This document shows positions 1 to 9,329 of a stretch of DNA of 64,000 nt, one piece after another. The stretch comes from Desulfobacter hydrogenophilus. GTDB taxonomy: Bacteria > Desulfobacterota > Desulfobacteria > Desulfobacterales > Desulfobacteraceae. The DNA lies in NCBI RefSeq assembly GCF_004319545.1, contig NZ_CP036313.1, positions 3,102,501-3,166,500 of the forward strand. Reading direction: 5' to 3'. The number at the start of each line of letters is the position of its first letter. Position 1 is the first letter of the stretch. The position numbers were made by a program, and so were the translations under genes. A model generated the notes under the pieces. That model had not been told where the DNA came from. It ran no database searches and saw nothing but the letters and a program-made list of their open reading frames with translations.

Positions 1-501
1 CTGGGATGATTCATTGCTCCCAAGAACCCCGGGGATCATTCTGGCAACAGCATCAATCACTGCCATGGCAGCAATTTCTCCGCCGGTCATCACAAAATCC
101 CCCACGCAGATCTCTTCATCGACCTGGCGGGTATATACCCGCTCGTCAATCCCCTCGTATCGGCCACAGATCAGAATAAGGTCCTGCCTGGATGTGGCGA
201 GTTCACAGGCCCGGGCCTGGGTAAAGGGCCTGCCCTGGGGGCTTAAACACACCACCCGAGGACTGCTGGACATCAGCCTGGCAGAATCAATTGCCTTTTC
301 CAACGGCCCCGGCATCATTACCATGCCGCTTCCCCCGCCGTAGGGGCGATCATCCACGCTGTTATGCCGATCGGAAGCAAAATCCCGGATATTGATGCTG
401 TCCGCGCTGATAACCTCCCGCTTCAAAGCCCTGGCCATGATGCCGTTCGTAAAAAAAGCCTCCATAAATTCCGGAAACAGTGTCAGTACGGTAAACTTCA
501 T
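1..501 (-). CDS. trmD: tRNA (guanine-N1-)-methyltransferase TrmD, 3' end cut by window edge
   Basis: SAM-dependent methylation of G37 in tRNAs, which prevents +1 frameshifting. The reading frame starts at an ATG (complement 499-501) and stays open to the left edge, giving about 167 residues of a protein normally near 240-250. Visible SPOUT-family motifs are [11 protein letters not shown] near residue 50, [12 protein letters not shown] near 110 and [10 protein letters not shown] near 133, the trefoil-knot SAM pocket. It begins 8 bases after the rimM stop and is the last visible gene of the ffh-rpsP-khpA-rimM-trmD run; rplS would be expected beyond the edge. Identity is secure; only the C-terminal domain is unseen. 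Confidence 0.95.
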   Translation of the reverse strand, partial: MKFTVLTLFPEFMEAFFTNGIMARALKREVISADSINIRDFASDRHNSVDDRPYGGGSGMVMMPGPLEKAIDSARLMSSSPRVVCLSPQGRPFTQARACELATSRQDLILICGRYEGIDERVYTRQVDEEICVGDFVMTGGEIAAMAVIDAVARMIPGVLGSNESSQ

Positions 502-509
502 GGGCAAAA

Positions 510-1052
510 TCAGTCCGTGATAAACCCTTCGGGCAACTCGGTTGTAATCACACCGGTGTCAAGGTTTACATCTTTGACAAATGCTGCATTCATAGGGATT
601 AACACTTCCTGTTTTCCCTGGGGCGTTTTATCCGTAACAACCAGGATATCATCTGCGCCTGTGGGAAAAAGCTGGGCTACTTTTCCAAGTTTCCCTTCAC
701 AGGTATCCACAACCGTCAATCCGATCAGATCCTGCCAGTACCAGGTATCTTCATCCAGGTCCGGCAGGTTGGTTTTATCAACCAGGACAAGTTTTCCCAC
801 AAGGCCTTCCGAGGCTTCCCGGGTACTGACCCCTTCAAGAGTTAACAGCACTCCCTTTTTATACCTGCCGGTTTTAATTATTATATATTCCCGACCAAGG
901 TCCTGGGGATCCCCCTCATTTTTGAGCACCACGGCAAGCCCTTGGGTAAACGTGTCAGGCGACTGAGCCCAAGACCACACTTTTAGATTTCCCCCAAGGC
1001 CGTGAACGCCCGTGATCTTGCCGATGGTCAGCCAGGTGTCCGAACATTCCAT
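510..1052 (-). CDS. rimM: Ribosome maturation factor RimM
   Basis: Binds ribosomal protein S19 and helps 30S head maturation. The 180-residue length fits the family. The N-terminal half opens with [16 protein letters not shown], the typical RimM start (residues 10-25), and the C-terminal PRC-barrel half carries [13 protein letters not shown] and ends [11 protein letters not shown]. It lies 4 bases after khpA and 8 bases before trmD on the same strand, the usual ribosome-maturation operon. Confidence 0.93.
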   Translation of the reverse strand: MECSDTWLTIGKITGVHGLGGNLKVWSWAQSPDTFTQGLAVVLKNEGDPQDLGREYIIIKTGRYKKGVLLTLEGVSTREASEGLVGKLVLVDKTNLPDLDEDTWYWQDLIGLTVVDTCEGKLGKVAQLFPTGADDILVVTDKTPQGKQEVLIPMNAAFVKDVNLDTGVITTELPEGFITD

Positions 1053-1056
1053 GGAA

Positions 1057-1287
1057 CTACTCGATGATTTCCAGTACCGTGCGTTTTTTCATCTTTGTGG
1101 CCGCGGCACTTAGGATTGTTCTCATGGCCCTGGCTGATCTGCCCTGTTTACCGATAACCTTGCCGAGGTCTTCCTTTGCCACCTTGAGTTCAAGCACGGA
1201 AGTCTGGTCACCTGTTACTTCAGATACCTGAACCTCATCGGGATTGTCTACCAATGCCTTTGCTAAATACTCAATCAGCTCTTTCAT
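1057..1287 (-). CDS. khpA: KH-domain RNA-binding protein KhpA (YlqC family)
   Basis: A 76-residue single KH domain with the GxxG loop as GKVIGKQGR (about residues 42-50), the part that grips single-stranded RNA. Small proteins of this type sit between rpsP and rimM in many bacteria and act as RNA chaperones, in some species with KhpB. An AGGAGACG-like ribosome site precedes the ATG. Its exact role in this lineage is not visible from sequence. Confidence 0.9.
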   Translation of the reverse strand: MKELIEYLAKALVDNPDEVQVSEVTGDQTSVLELKVAKEDLGKVIGKQGRSARAMRTILSAAATKMKKRTVLEIIE

Positions 1288-1369
1288 AAAAACGTCTCCT
1301 AATCAATGACATAAGGGCCCGGCTGTTTTCAAGGCGTATCCAGCGGTTTTATCCTTATTAAGGGTGTCC

Positions 1370-1624
1370 TTAGGCAGAAACGCTTTGCGCGCTCTGTTTT
1401 TTAAGGATACTTTTTACTGTTGTAGTGGGTATTGCACCCTGTTCCAGCCAGAACTGAACCCGGTCTTGTTTCAGATTGATAACGGCAGGATCCTGCATGG
1501 GGTCATAGGTGCCGACGGCTTCAAGAAACTTGCCGTCCCTGGGTGCCTCAATATCAGCGGCAACGATTCTATAAAAGGGTTTCTTTTTGGTGCCTTTACG
1601 GGTAAGTCTGAGTTTTACAGCCAT
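1370..1624 (-). CDS. rpsP: 30S ribosomal protein S16
   Basis: An 84-residue protein beginning [20 protein letters not shown], the hallmark S16 N-terminus, followed by the conserved VGTYDP turn. It is a primary 16S rRNA binding protein needed for 30S assembly. It sits between ffh (16 bases upstream) and khpA on the minus strand. Confidence 0.97.
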   Translation of the reverse strand: MAVKLRLTRKGTKKKPFYRIVAADIEAPRDGKFLEAVGTYDPMQDPAVINLKQDRVQFWLEQGAIPTTTVKSILKKQSAQSVSA

Positions 1625-1640
1625 AGTCTTTGTCGTCTCC

Positions 1641-2966
1641 TTAGAATGGAAGCATACTCCGAAGAGAATTCATGCCGCCTTTATTAAATTTTTTCATCAT
1701 TTTCATGGACTGGGTGTAGCTTTTAAGCAGTTTATTCACATCCTGAATCGATGTTCCCGAACCAAGGGCAATCCGTCTTTTGCGGGACGCTTTTATGATT
1801 GCATGTTTGGTTCGTTCCTCCGGGGTCATGGAGTTAATAATTGCCTCTATTTTTATAAATTCTTTATCGTTAATGTTCAAATCTTTGAGCATCTTTTTAT
1901 TTACCCCGGGCAGCATGCCTAAAAGATCCTTTATGGATCCCATTTTGCGAACCTGCTGCATTTGATTTTTAAAATCTTCCAGGGTAAATTGATTTTTTCT
2001 AAACTTCTTTTCAAGGGCCTTGGCCTCTTTTTGGTCAACCGCTTCAACTGCCTTTTCAATAAAAGACAGGGTGTCTCCCATGCCAAGAATCCTAGAAGAC
2101 ATGCGGTCCGGATGAAAGGGCTCAAGTGCCGTGTTTTTTTCACCCACACCGATGAATTTTAAGGGCTTGCCGGTCACCGCTTTGATGGACAGTGCCGCCC
2201 CGCCTCGTGCATCACCGTCCATTTTGGTCAGCACAAAACCGGAAATATCCAGCCGTTTGTCAAATTCACCGGCAATGTTCACCGCATCCTGGCCGGTCAT
2301 GGCATCTGCCACCAGAAGTGTTTCTGCCGGGTTGATGCCCTTCTTGATATCTTCAAGCTCGGCCATGAGCGTATCATCCAGATGCAACCGCCCTGCAGTG
2401 TCAATGAGCAGGGTGTCGCAGCCAAGGTCTCTTGCGGCAAGCTTTGCATCCTGGCAAATCTTGAGCGGCTTCATGTCGGTTGTGGATGCAAATACCGGCA
2501 CATCCATCTGTTTTCCCAGCTTGGTCAGCTGATCTATGGCGGCCGGGCGGTATACATCCACAGGCACAAGATAGGGCTTTCTGCCGATTTTACGCAGAAA
2601 ATGCGCCAGCTTGCCTGCGGTGGTTGTCTTGCCGGAGCCCTGCAACCCCACCAGCATGATGGACGTTGCCCCGGTGGCGGCAAAGCTCAGTTCCTGGTGG
2701 GTGGAACCCATCATTTTTGTAAATTCTTCATTTACAATCTTGATGACCTGCTGGCCCGGGGTCAGGCTTTGCATAACCTCCTGCCCAAGGGCTCGGGCCT
2801 TTATATCTGAAATGACATTTTTTGCAACCTTATAATTGACATCGGCTTCCAGAAGTGCCAACCTGACCTGTTTTAAGCCGTCTTCAATGTTGTTCTCGGT
2901 AAGGGTCCCGTGTCCTTTAAGTTTTTTAAAAACAGAATCCAGCCGGTCGCTTAAATTGTCAAACAT
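1641..2966 (-). CDS. ffh: Signal recognition particle protein Ffh (SRP54)
   Basis: SRP GTPase that binds signal peptides and 4.5S RNA and docks with FtsY for membrane insertion. An N-terminal four-helix N domain is followed by the G domain: P-loop [20 protein letters not shown], and [10 protein letters not shown]. The methionine-rich M domain ends [25 protein letters not shown]. The frame can be opened at a TTG two codons earlier (2972); the ATG at 2966 gives the standard MFDNLSDRL start and was preferred. First gene of the translation operon, divergent from rlmN across about 100 bases that must hold both promoters. Confidence 0.96.
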   Translation of the reverse strand: MFDNLSDRLDSVFKKLKGHGTLTENNIEDGLKQVRLALLEADVNYKVAKNVISDIKARALGQEVMQSLTPGQQVIKIVNEEFTKMMGSTHQELSFAATGATSIMLVGLQGSGKTTTAGKLAHFLRKIGRKPYLVPVDVYRPAAIDQLTKLGKQMDVPVFASTTDMKPLKICQDAKLAARDLGCDTLLIDTAGRLHLDDTLMAELEDIKKGINPAETLLVADAMTGQDAVNIAGEFDKRLDISGFVLTKMDGDARGGAALSIKAVTGKPLKFIGVGEKNTALEPFHPDRMSSRILGMGDTLSFIEKAVEAVDQKEAKALEKKFRKNQFTLEDFKNQMQQVRKMGSIKDLLGMLPGVNKKMLKDLNINDKEFIKIEAIINSMTPEERTKHAIIKASRKRRIALGSGTSIQDVNKLLKSYTQSMKMMKKFNKGGMNSLRSMLPF

Positions 2967-3067
2967 GTGCAAGATAACCTTTTTGTCAGTATCAAATCAA
3001 ATCATTGAATTTAAAAAATAATCCGTGTAATGTCAAGAAAATAATATAAAATATGCAGGTGTGTAGA

Positions 3068-4126
3068 ATGAAGGATATACTGGATTTTACCCGGCAGGAT
3101 CTGGGTGAATGGTTTGAAAATAGGGAGATACGGCGTTTTAGGGCTGACCAGGTGTTCAAGTGGCTCTACCTGAAACTTGCAGGCAGTTTTGAAGAGATGA
3201 CTGACTTGGGCAAGGCTCTGCGGGAGGAATTGGCCGAGCATTTTTGCCTTGGAACCCTAAAGCTGGAAAACATGGAAACTTCTGTTGATACCACGAAGAA
3301 GTTTTTGCACCGGATGGCAGACGGGGAGTATGTGGAAAGCGTACTCATACCCGAAAAAGACCATTATACCCTTTGTGTGTCTACCCAGGCCGGATGTGCC
3401 ATGAACTGTAAGTTTTGCCTGACTGCCAAGACCGGGTTTAAAAGAAACCTGACCATGGGAGAGATTGTGGGCCAGATCAGGGATGCACGCCGTTATGTGG
3501 TCCAGCAGGGTATAGAGCCTTTGTCCCTTTCAAATATAGTGTTCATGGGGATGGGTGAGCCTTTGGCCAATTATGATAACCTTTTGCGCAGCCTTGGTGT
3601 GATTTTTGATACGGATTTCGGGATGAAATTTTCATCTCGAAAGGTAACGGTTTCCACCTCCGGCATTGCCCCTAAAATCGTTCAGCTGGGCCTTGATACC
3701 GAAGTCAATCTTGCCGTGTCGCTTAATGCCACGGACAATGACCTGCGTTCAAGCCTGATGCCGATAAACCATACCTGGCCCATTGAGGCATTGCTGGCGG
3801 CCTGCAAAAAATTTGAAATGAAGCCCAGGAACAAAATTACCTTTGAGTATATTCTGATGAGCGGAGTCAATGACAGTGATGGTCATGCACATGACCTGGC
3901 CCGCCTGCTTGCCCCCATTCGCGCAAAAGTGAATCTTATTCCGTTTAACGAGCATGCCAAAGCACCCTTTAAAAGGCCTTCACGGGAGCGGATCGATGCT
4001 TTTTTGACCATTCTTTTAGACCGGAATATGACCGCCATTGTCAGGAAAAGCAAGGGAGGGGATATTTCTGCGGCCTGCGGGCAGCTCAAGGCAGCCCGGA
4101 TGAATGATATCTCATCGAACTCTTAA
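3068..4126 (+). CDS. rlmN: Dual-specificity RNA methyltransferase RlmN
   Basis: Radical-SAM enzyme that methylates C2 of A2503 in 23S rRNA and A37 in some tRNAs. The radical-SAM cluster motif appears as CAMNCKFC (CxxxCxxC), followed by FMGMGEPLANYDN and the SxxGIAP segment; the C-terminal CGQL holds the partner cysteine of the ping-pong mechanism. The frame also opens at 3053, but the ATG at 3068 gives the normal N-terminus (MKDILDFTRQDLGEWF) and has an AGG-type ribosome site upstream. Divergent from ffh and convergent with the PP-loop gene; 4127-4264 shows nothing recognised. Confidence 0.95.
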   Translation: MKDILDFTRQDLGEWFENREIRRFRADQVFKWLYLKLAGSFEEMTDLGKALREELAEHFCLGTLKLENMETSVDTTKKFLHRMADGEYVESVLIPEKDHYTLCVSTQAGCAMNCKFCLTAKTGFKRNLTMGEIVGQIRDARRYVVQQGIEPLSLSNIVFMGMGEPLANYDNLLRSLGVIFDTDFGMKFSSRKVTVSTSGIAPKIVQLGLDTEVNLAVSLNATDNDLRSSLMPINHTWPIEALLAACKKFEMKPRNKITFEYILMSGVNDSDGHAHDLARLLAPIRAKVNLIPFNEHAKAPFKRPSRERIDAFLTILLDRNMTAIVRKSKGGDISAACGQLKAARMNDISSNS

Positions 4127-4264
4127 TCGTGCCCCTGCTCGTTTTCTAAACAACAGAAGAAAATAGTTTCCATGATAGTCGGATTACTTAAAAAGAATAT
4201 GCCGGACAGAATTTGTGAATCACAAGCAGACCATGAATTCGAGCAAGAAAAGGGGCAGGGGGGG

Positions 4265-5275
4265 TCAGGGTGTTTGTATTAACAGGTTATGAAATGCGTC
4301 TGATTCAGGCGTGACAACCTCTATCTGTCTTGTTTCCTGTTTTTGAAAAACACTAATAGTAGTCAACGTACCGGCAGATGCTTTGGTGTATCCGGATGTG
4401 ATTGTGGCTGCCAGGTGCAGGGCGGTCTCGTCGGTCTGACCGAAAACCAGGGAGTCCGGGCCGGGCAGGTGGGTGCAGCGGAGTCGGATGTGGGTTTTGG
4501 GGTCATAGAGAGTGATGATCCGTTTGTTCTCTGCCTTATTTCTTCCCACCACAAGTTTGGATCTGCTGTCCAGGCGGAAGTGCCGACCGTGTTTGAGTAG
4601 GTGTAGCTGGGTTTTATCTTCTGTCTTCTGGATATATAAAAGATCTCTTAGCCGCTGGGAAAACCCCTTGTCCGTGAGTAGGCATCCCCCGGCCGGAGAG
4701 GGGTATTCCGTGATGCCGTATTTTTCAGCCAGGGCGGCCTGGGGCTTTCTGCTCCGGCCGCTGAAGGACAGAAGGCGACTTCTGTCCACCAGACCCTTTT
4801 GTTCGGCAATGGTCTCAGGCAGTAGCCCCGCACTTAGCGGACGAAGAATCAGGCCGTCAAAACCACAATGCTTTTCAACATAGCGCAGGGAACTTTTCGT
4901 TTGGGATTTTGGTCGCTGTCCGGCGACCTCACCTGAAAACAAAAAATCAGCCCCTGTTTGTGCCATCATGGCGCCTGCCTTGGCAAACATCAGTGTATGG
5001 CAGTCCATGCAGGGGTTCATATTTTTGCCGAAACCTGCTTTGGGGGCTTTTATCATTTGCATGTAGTCATCTGTGATGTCTTTTACAATCAAGGGAATCC
5101 CGGTCTGCTTCGAGGCTTTTTGGGCAGCCTTGGCATCAAAAAAGGGTGTTTCAAAACTGATCCAGGTCACATCAATGCCCTGGTCCTTGAGTATGAGGGC
5201 TGCCAGCATGCTGTCAAGCCCGCCTGAACAAAGGCCTAAAGCTTTGACCTGTCTTGTGGTTTTAATAGAGTTCAT
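4265..5275 (-). CDS. PP-loop ATPase, predicted tRNA thiolation-type enzyme
   Basis: A 336-residue protein with the ATP-pyrophosphatase loop LGLCSGGLDSMLAAL (residues 13-27). It also has NPCMDCHTLMF and FLFSGEVAGQRPKSQ, which resemble the MnmA/ThiI tRNA-thiouridylase group. The second half (PSPAGGCLLTDKGFSQRL, then a basic stretch with VVGRNKAENK) resembles the NFACT-R/DUF814 segment found fused to such PP-loop domains. The likely role is sulfur insertion into tRNA, but the substrate nucleotide cannot be told. Its start is only 16 bases from the divergent nth start, so the two promoters must overlap coding sequence. Confidence 0.75.
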   Translation of the reverse strand: MNSIKTTRQVKALGLCSGGLDSMLAALILKDQGIDVTWISFETPFFDAKAAQKASKQTGIPLIVKDITDDYMQMIKAPKAGFGKNMNPCMDCHTLMFAKAGAMMAQTGADFLFSGEVAGQRPKSQTKSSLRYVEKHCGFDGLILRPLSAGLLPETIAEQKGLVDRSRLLSFSGRSRKPQAALAEKYGITEYPSPAGGCLLTDKGFSQRLRDLLYIQKTEDKTQLHLLKHGRHFRLDSRSKLVVGRNKAENKRIITLYDPKTHIRLRCTHLPGPDSLVFGQTDETALHLAATITSGYTKASAGTLTTISVFQKQETRQIEVVTPESDAFHNLLIQTP

Positions 5276-5291
5276 ATATATCTTTTAAGTT

Positions 5292-5939
5292 ATGGAACAG
5301 GTATCCAACTTTGTGTCGATTATTATTGAAAGGCTAAAAGCACACTATCCGGTTGTCAATACACAACTTGATCACACCAATCCCTTTGAGCTGCTCATTG
5401 CAACCATCCTGTCTGCCCAGTGCACGGATAATCAGGTGAACAAGGTGACAACAGTGTTGTTTGCACGCTACCCTGATCCAGATGCCCTTGCCGGCGCAAA
5501 CCTTGATGACATAAAAAAAATAATTTTTTCCACCGGCTTTTACAATAATAAGGCGAAAAATATCAAGGCCTGTGCAAATAAAATTCAAAAAGAGTTCAAT
5601 GGAAAGGTCCCCCGGGGTATCAATGCATTGACCAGTCTGCCCGGTGTGGGAAGAAAAACCGCCAATGTGGTCCGGTCCGTCTGTTTCAATATCCCGACCA
5701 TTGTGGTGGATACCCATGTGCTGCGGGTGTCAAGGCGTCTGGGGCTTACCCGTGCGACGGATTCGGTCAAAGTGGAGTTTGAGCTGATGGATATTTTACC
5801 CAAGACGGTGTGGAACGATATCGGGCTGCAGTTTATTTATTTTGGCCGTCAAATCTGCCATGCAAGAAAGCCTGCGTGCAACCGGTGTTTTTTTAATGAC
5901 TTGTGCCCGTTTGCTTTGACAGCCTTGCCTGATGCATGA
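5292..5939 (+). CDS. nth: Endonuclease III (DNA glycosylase/AP lyase)
   Basis: Base-excision repair enzyme for oxidised pyrimidines. The 215-residue protein has the helix-hairpin-helix LPGVGRKTANVV (catalytic Lys near residue 121) and the conserved catalytic Asp in VVDTHVLRVSRRLG. The C-terminal [4Fe-4S] ligands follow the C-x6-C-x2-C-x5-C pattern (CHARKPACNRCFFNDLC). The ribosome site is weak and the 16-base gap to the divergent gene is unusually short. A hairpin with a T-rich tail lies downstream at 6064. Confidence 0.95.
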   Translation: MEQVSNFVSIIIERLKAHYPVVNTQLDHTNPFELLIATILSAQCTDNQVNKVTTVLFARYPDPDALAGANLDDIKKIIFSTGFYNNKAKNIKACANKIQKEFNGKVPRGINALTSLPGVGRKTANVVRSVCFNIPTIVVDTHVLRVSRRLGLTRATDSVKVEFELMDILPKTVWNDIGLQFIYFGRQICHARKPACNRCFFNDLCPFALTALPDA

Positions 5940-6063
5940 AGATGATCGGGAGTGCACTTGGCCCAAGGAAAGCAGGCCGATATATAAGGGATTTTCTATT
6001 TTTGGTCGTTGAAATTGTTTTTTCTTTATGACAGAATAAATTGTCGTTAATTATAAAAGCTTG

Positions 6064-6106
6064 GCATCCGATCTGTAAAAATTCGGATGCTCATGTTTTT
6101 ATTTTA
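6064..6106 (+). terminator. Probable terminator after nth
   Basis: Eight-base inverted arms GCATCCGA (6064-6071) and TCGGATGC (6083-6090) with an 11-base loop, followed by a T-rich tail from 6091. It lies about 125 bases after the nth stop and 60 bases before cfa. The tail is interrupted (TCATGTTTTTATTTT), so efficiency is uncertain. Confidence 0.5.
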
Positions 6107-6167
6107 GGTTTCGGTAACTTGTTTTTTTTATCAACGCGGAGAACAGGCCTGAAAAGGAAGGTGAATC

Positions 6168-7310
6168 GTGAAAGGAGAAAAAGCAAAACAATTTATTAAC
6201 AACATTCTAACCCCTATGGATATCCGGATCAACGGAAACCGCCCATGGGACATTCAAATCAAAAATCCTAAGTTTTATCAGCGCGTGCTTTCCGGCGGCT
6301 CCCTGGCCTTGGGGGAAAGTTACATGGATGGCTGGTGGGACTGCAATGCCCTGGACGAATTTTTTAAACGGCTCTTGGAATACCGGATAGATAAAAAAGC
6401 CAAATCCCTGAAACCGACAATTCTCTGGGCGGTTTTTAAAGCCAGGTTTATGAACCTTCAAAGGGGTGCCCGGGCATTTATCATCGGCCGGCAGCATTAT
6501 GATACCGGCAACGCGCTTTTTAAGGTTATGCTGGACAAGGGCCTGAACTATTCGTGCGGATATTGGCATAATGCCCGCAACCTTGATGAGGCCCAGACTC
6601 GGAAATTGGACCTGATATGCCGTAAAATTGGACTAAAGCAGGGTATGACTGTGCTGGATATTGGATGTGGGTGGGGCGGATTTGCAAAATACGCCGCTGA
6701 AACCTATGGGGTTAAAGTCAAAGGGGTTACCGTTTCAAATGAACAGGCCGGATATGCCAGAGAACGGTGCAAAAGCCTTGATGTAACCATCGAACTGGCA
6801 GACTACCGTGACTTAAATGAAAAATTCGACCGGATTGTTTCCATTGGCATGTTTGAGCATGTGGGATGGAAAAATTACAAAACCTTTATGGCTGTTGTTC
6901 ACCGGTGTCTTAAAGATGACGGGCTTTTTCTGCTGCATACCATTGCCGGAAATACCCCATCCAGGGATACGGATCCATGGATCGGTACTTATATTTTTCC
7001 CAATTCCATGCTGCCGTCCGCCAGCCAGATTTCCCGGGCCGCCGAAGGGTTGTTCATATTGGAAGACCTGCACAGCCTGGGTCGGTACTATGACCGGACC
7101 CTTATGGCCTGGTATGACAACTTTACCCAGAATTGGGACCGGCTGAAAGATCAGTATGATATGCGGTTTTTCCGCATGTGGAGCTATTATCTGCTGTCCT
7201 GTGCCGCAAGTTTCAGATCCAGAAGAAACCAGCTGTGGCAGATTGTGTTTTCCAAACAGGGCATCGATCGGGTGTTTCGCAGTGAGGGTGAGCTTTTTAT
7301 TCAACCATGA
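6168..7310 (+). CDS. cfa: Cyclopropane-fatty-acyl-phospholipid synthase
   Basis: Adds a methylene from SAM across the double bond of membrane phospholipid acyl chains. The 380-residue length matches the family. The SAM-binding motif is VLDIGCGWGGFAKYAA (near residue 163), preceded by the YSCGYW substrate-pocket segment and followed by GMFEHVGWKNY. GTG is the only sensible start, with GGAAGG just upstream. It is convergent with the CoA ligase, 14 bases apart. Confidence 0.93.
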   Translation: MKGEKAKQFINNILTPMDIRINGNRPWDIQIKNPKFYQRVLSGGSLALGESYMDGWWDCNALDEFFKRLLEYRIDKKAKSLKPTILWAVFKARFMNLQRGARAFIIGRQHYDTGNALFKVMLDKGLNYSCGYWHNARNLDEAQTRKLDLICRKIGLKQGMTVLDIGCGWGGFAKYAAETYGVKVKGVTVSNEQAGYARERCKSLDVTIELADYRDLNEKFDRIVSIGMFEHVGWKNYKTFMAVVHRCLKDDGLFLLHTIAGNTPSRDTDPWIGTYIFPNSMLPSASQISRAAEGLFILEDLHSLGRYYDRTLMAWYDNFTQNWDRLKDQYDMRFFRMWSYYLLSCAASFRSRRNQLWQIVFSKQGIDRVFRSEGELFIQP

Positions 7311-7324
7311 CAGCTTGGGCGTTG

Positions 7325-8572
7325 TTAAACCCGTTGCTGTGTCAGCCGGATTTTTACTTTGATGCCGTTTTGTTCCGTCAGGGTCTCTTCGGCGTGGGCC
7401 ATCAACTGCTGCAGATTTTTGATTTCATCTGAAAATAGTTGCTCGTCCATGATCAGTGATATCAATAGTATATCTGCACCGGATCGGCAGGATTTTTCCA
7501 TGCTACAGCCGATGGTCGGCATCTTTAATGCGATTTTAAGGTTTTCCCTGACCTGGGCCTGGGACACCCGGATGCCTGATATGAGCATGTAATTGTCAGC
7601 CTGTTCAGCCAACCACTTTATCCGGGTGGAGGCTGCGCCGCAGGGACACGCCTGGGAAATGAATTGTGCCATGTCACCGGTACGAAAGCGGATCAGCGGG
7701 AATGCCCGTGCTGAAAGTGTGGTCAGGACCAGTTCTCCTTTTTCCCCTGCCGGAACAGGCCCGCCTGTGGCAGGATCAATAATTTCGGGCAGGATGTGGT
7801 CATCATTGATATGCAGTCCGTCATGATACCGGCACTCATAGGCAATGGCGGGGCCAGGGATCTCGCTTAGGCCGTAATTGAGCCAGACATCCACATGGAG
7901 GCTATCCCTCAGTTCGGAAATTGTGTGTCCGTCATCCGGCTCCCCCACAAGGATGATCTGTTTCAGGTTCAGTTCGTTGGGATGGCATTCCCGGTCAAAC
8001 ATGTGGGCTGTCAGATGTCGGGCAAAAACCGGGGTGGTTACAAGGGTGGTTACCTTGTAGTCCCTGAGCACCATAAGGGTCTTGGCCACGGACAGGGGGG
8101 AATTGGGGATCACGCCGGCGCCCACGGCCTCGCCCCCGTCTTTGTAATCCCTGGCCCAGTTGGCAAGGCCAGGCGGCAGATGGACCAGGAGAATATCCCT
8201 GTCCGTCACATTGGCTTGGGCATAGGCGCCTGCAATCATTTTTTTCCAGATCATCAGATCTGTCTTTGTATATCCGCTGATGGAGGGGCTGGTGCCGGAT
8301 CCGGGAGCTGTGTGGATGCGCACAATATCCCGCAAAGGAACGGCAAAAAGTCCGTAGGGGTAGTGGGTGGCCAGATGAGTTCTGTCCATGAAGGGCAGCT
8401 TTTCAATATCTTCAAGTCCGGTTATGTCAGAGAGGCCTGCTTCCCGGATACGGTTGCGGTGGAAGGGGACATTCTTGCATGCCCGGTTCAATGTGGCCTG
8501 CAGCCGCTCAAGCTGACGCTGGGCCTTGTCGTTGTCATCCATATCTGCGGTCATATTTATCTGTTCGGACAT
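7325..8572 (-). CDS. PaaK-like phenylacetate-CoA ligase family protein (adenylate-forming)
   Basis: A 415-residue AMP-forming ligase of the PaaK type. It has an N-terminal CKNVPFHRNRIREAGL segment, GYTKTDLMIWKK, the YGLSEIPGPAIAYEC adenylate-binding motif and LIRFRTGDMAQF, followed by the small C-terminal domain. The ATP-binding SSGTTG loop of canonical PaaK is replaced by APGSGTSPSISG, so specificity or activity may differ. Start and livF stop share a base (TAATG), which implies translational coupling with the Liv transporter. The natural reading is activation of an imported aryl or branched acid, but the substrate is not shown. Confidence 0.82.
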   Translation of the reverse strand: MSEQINMTADMDDNDKAQRQLERLQATLNRACKNVPFHRNRIREAGLSDITGLEDIEKLPFMDRTHLATHYPYGLFAVPLRDIVRIHTAPGSGTSPSISGYTKTDLMIWKKMIAGAYAQANVTDRDILLVHLPPGLANWARDYKDGGEAVGAGVIPNSPLSVAKTLMVLRDYKVTTLVTTPVFARHLTAHMFDRECHPNELNLKQIILVGEPDDGHTISELRDSLHVDVWLNYGLSEIPGPAIAYECRYHDGLHINDDHILPEIIDPATGGPVPAGEKGELVLTTLSARAFPLIRFRTGDMAQFISQACPCGAASTRIKWLAEQADNYMLISGIRVSQAQVRENLKIALKMPTIGCSMEKSCRSGADILLISLIMDEQLFSDEIKNLQQLMAHAEETLTEQNGIKVKIRLTQQRV

Positions 8573-9318
8573 TATTGATTCCTTTCGTCCAGAAAGTCTC
8601 CATAATCCTTGCCAAGGTAGGCTCGCTTTACATCGTCGTCCACTAAGAGTTCATCTGCACTACCCTGGAGTACCATTTTACCTGTTTCAAGCACATAGCC
8701 CCGATCTGAAATTTTCAAAGCGGCCCTGGCATTCTGCTCTACCAGAAGAATGGTCACCCCGCTTTGTGACAGATCCTGGATCGTGGAAAAAATCATCTCC
8801 ACAATTTTGGGGGCAAGGCCCATGGAGGGCTCGTCGAGCACCAGCAGGGTAGGGTGCGCCATCAAAGCCCTGCCGATGGCAAGCATTTGTTGCTCGCCGC
8901 CGGACAGGGTGCCGGCCAGTTGGGCTGAGCGTTCCTTTAAAATAGGAAACATCTGAACCACCCTATCAAGATCTTGGGCCACACGGATTTTTCCCTCTCT
9001 CCGGAACCGGGTATATGCCCCCATTTTCAGATTGTCCATAACGCTTAGGGGCGAAAATATCTGCCGGCCTTCGGGCACCATGCTGATGCCCTGCCTGACA
9101 ATAGCCGGGGCTGACATGCCCTTCAGGGCGTGGCCTTTAAATTCAATTTCCCCGGACCAGTTTTTTAACAGGCCGCACACCGCCGCTAAAAGGGTGCTTT
9201 TGCCTGCCCCATTGGCACCGATGATGGAGATCAGCTCCCCCTGTCTCACCGAAAGACTCACGGTGTGAACCACGGCAATATTTCCGTAACAGCATCTTAA
9301 ATTTTTAATTTTCAGCAT
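8572..9318 (-). CDS. livF: Branched-chain amino acid type ABC transporter ATP-binding protein LivF
   Basis: A 248-residue ATPase with Walker A GANGAGKSTLL, signature LSGGEQQMLAIGRAL, Walker B LLVLDEPSMGL and the H-loop region VEQNARAALK. LivF pairs with LivG to power the LivHM channel. It follows livG by 11 bases and overlaps the CoA ligase start by one base. The substrate could be branched-chain amino acids or an aromatic acid. Confidence 0.93.
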   Translation of the reverse strand: MLKIKNLRCCYGNIAVVHTVSLSVRQGELISIIGANGAGKSTLLAAVCGLLKNWSGEIEFKGHALKGMSAPAIVRQGISMVPEGRQIFSPLSVMDNLKMGAYTRFRREGKIRVAQDLDRVVQMFPILKERSAQLAGTLSGGEQQMLAIGRALMAHPTLLVLDEPSMGLAPKIVEMIFSTIQDLSQSGVTILLVEQNARAALKISDRGYVLETGKMVLQGSADELLVDDDVKRAYLGKDYGDFLDERNQ

Positions 9319-9329
9319 AACAAGATGTT

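Noticed and set aside
1..343. Plus-strand open frame in the first 350 bases
   Set aside because: It is antisense to trmD, which shows all SPOUT family motifs.
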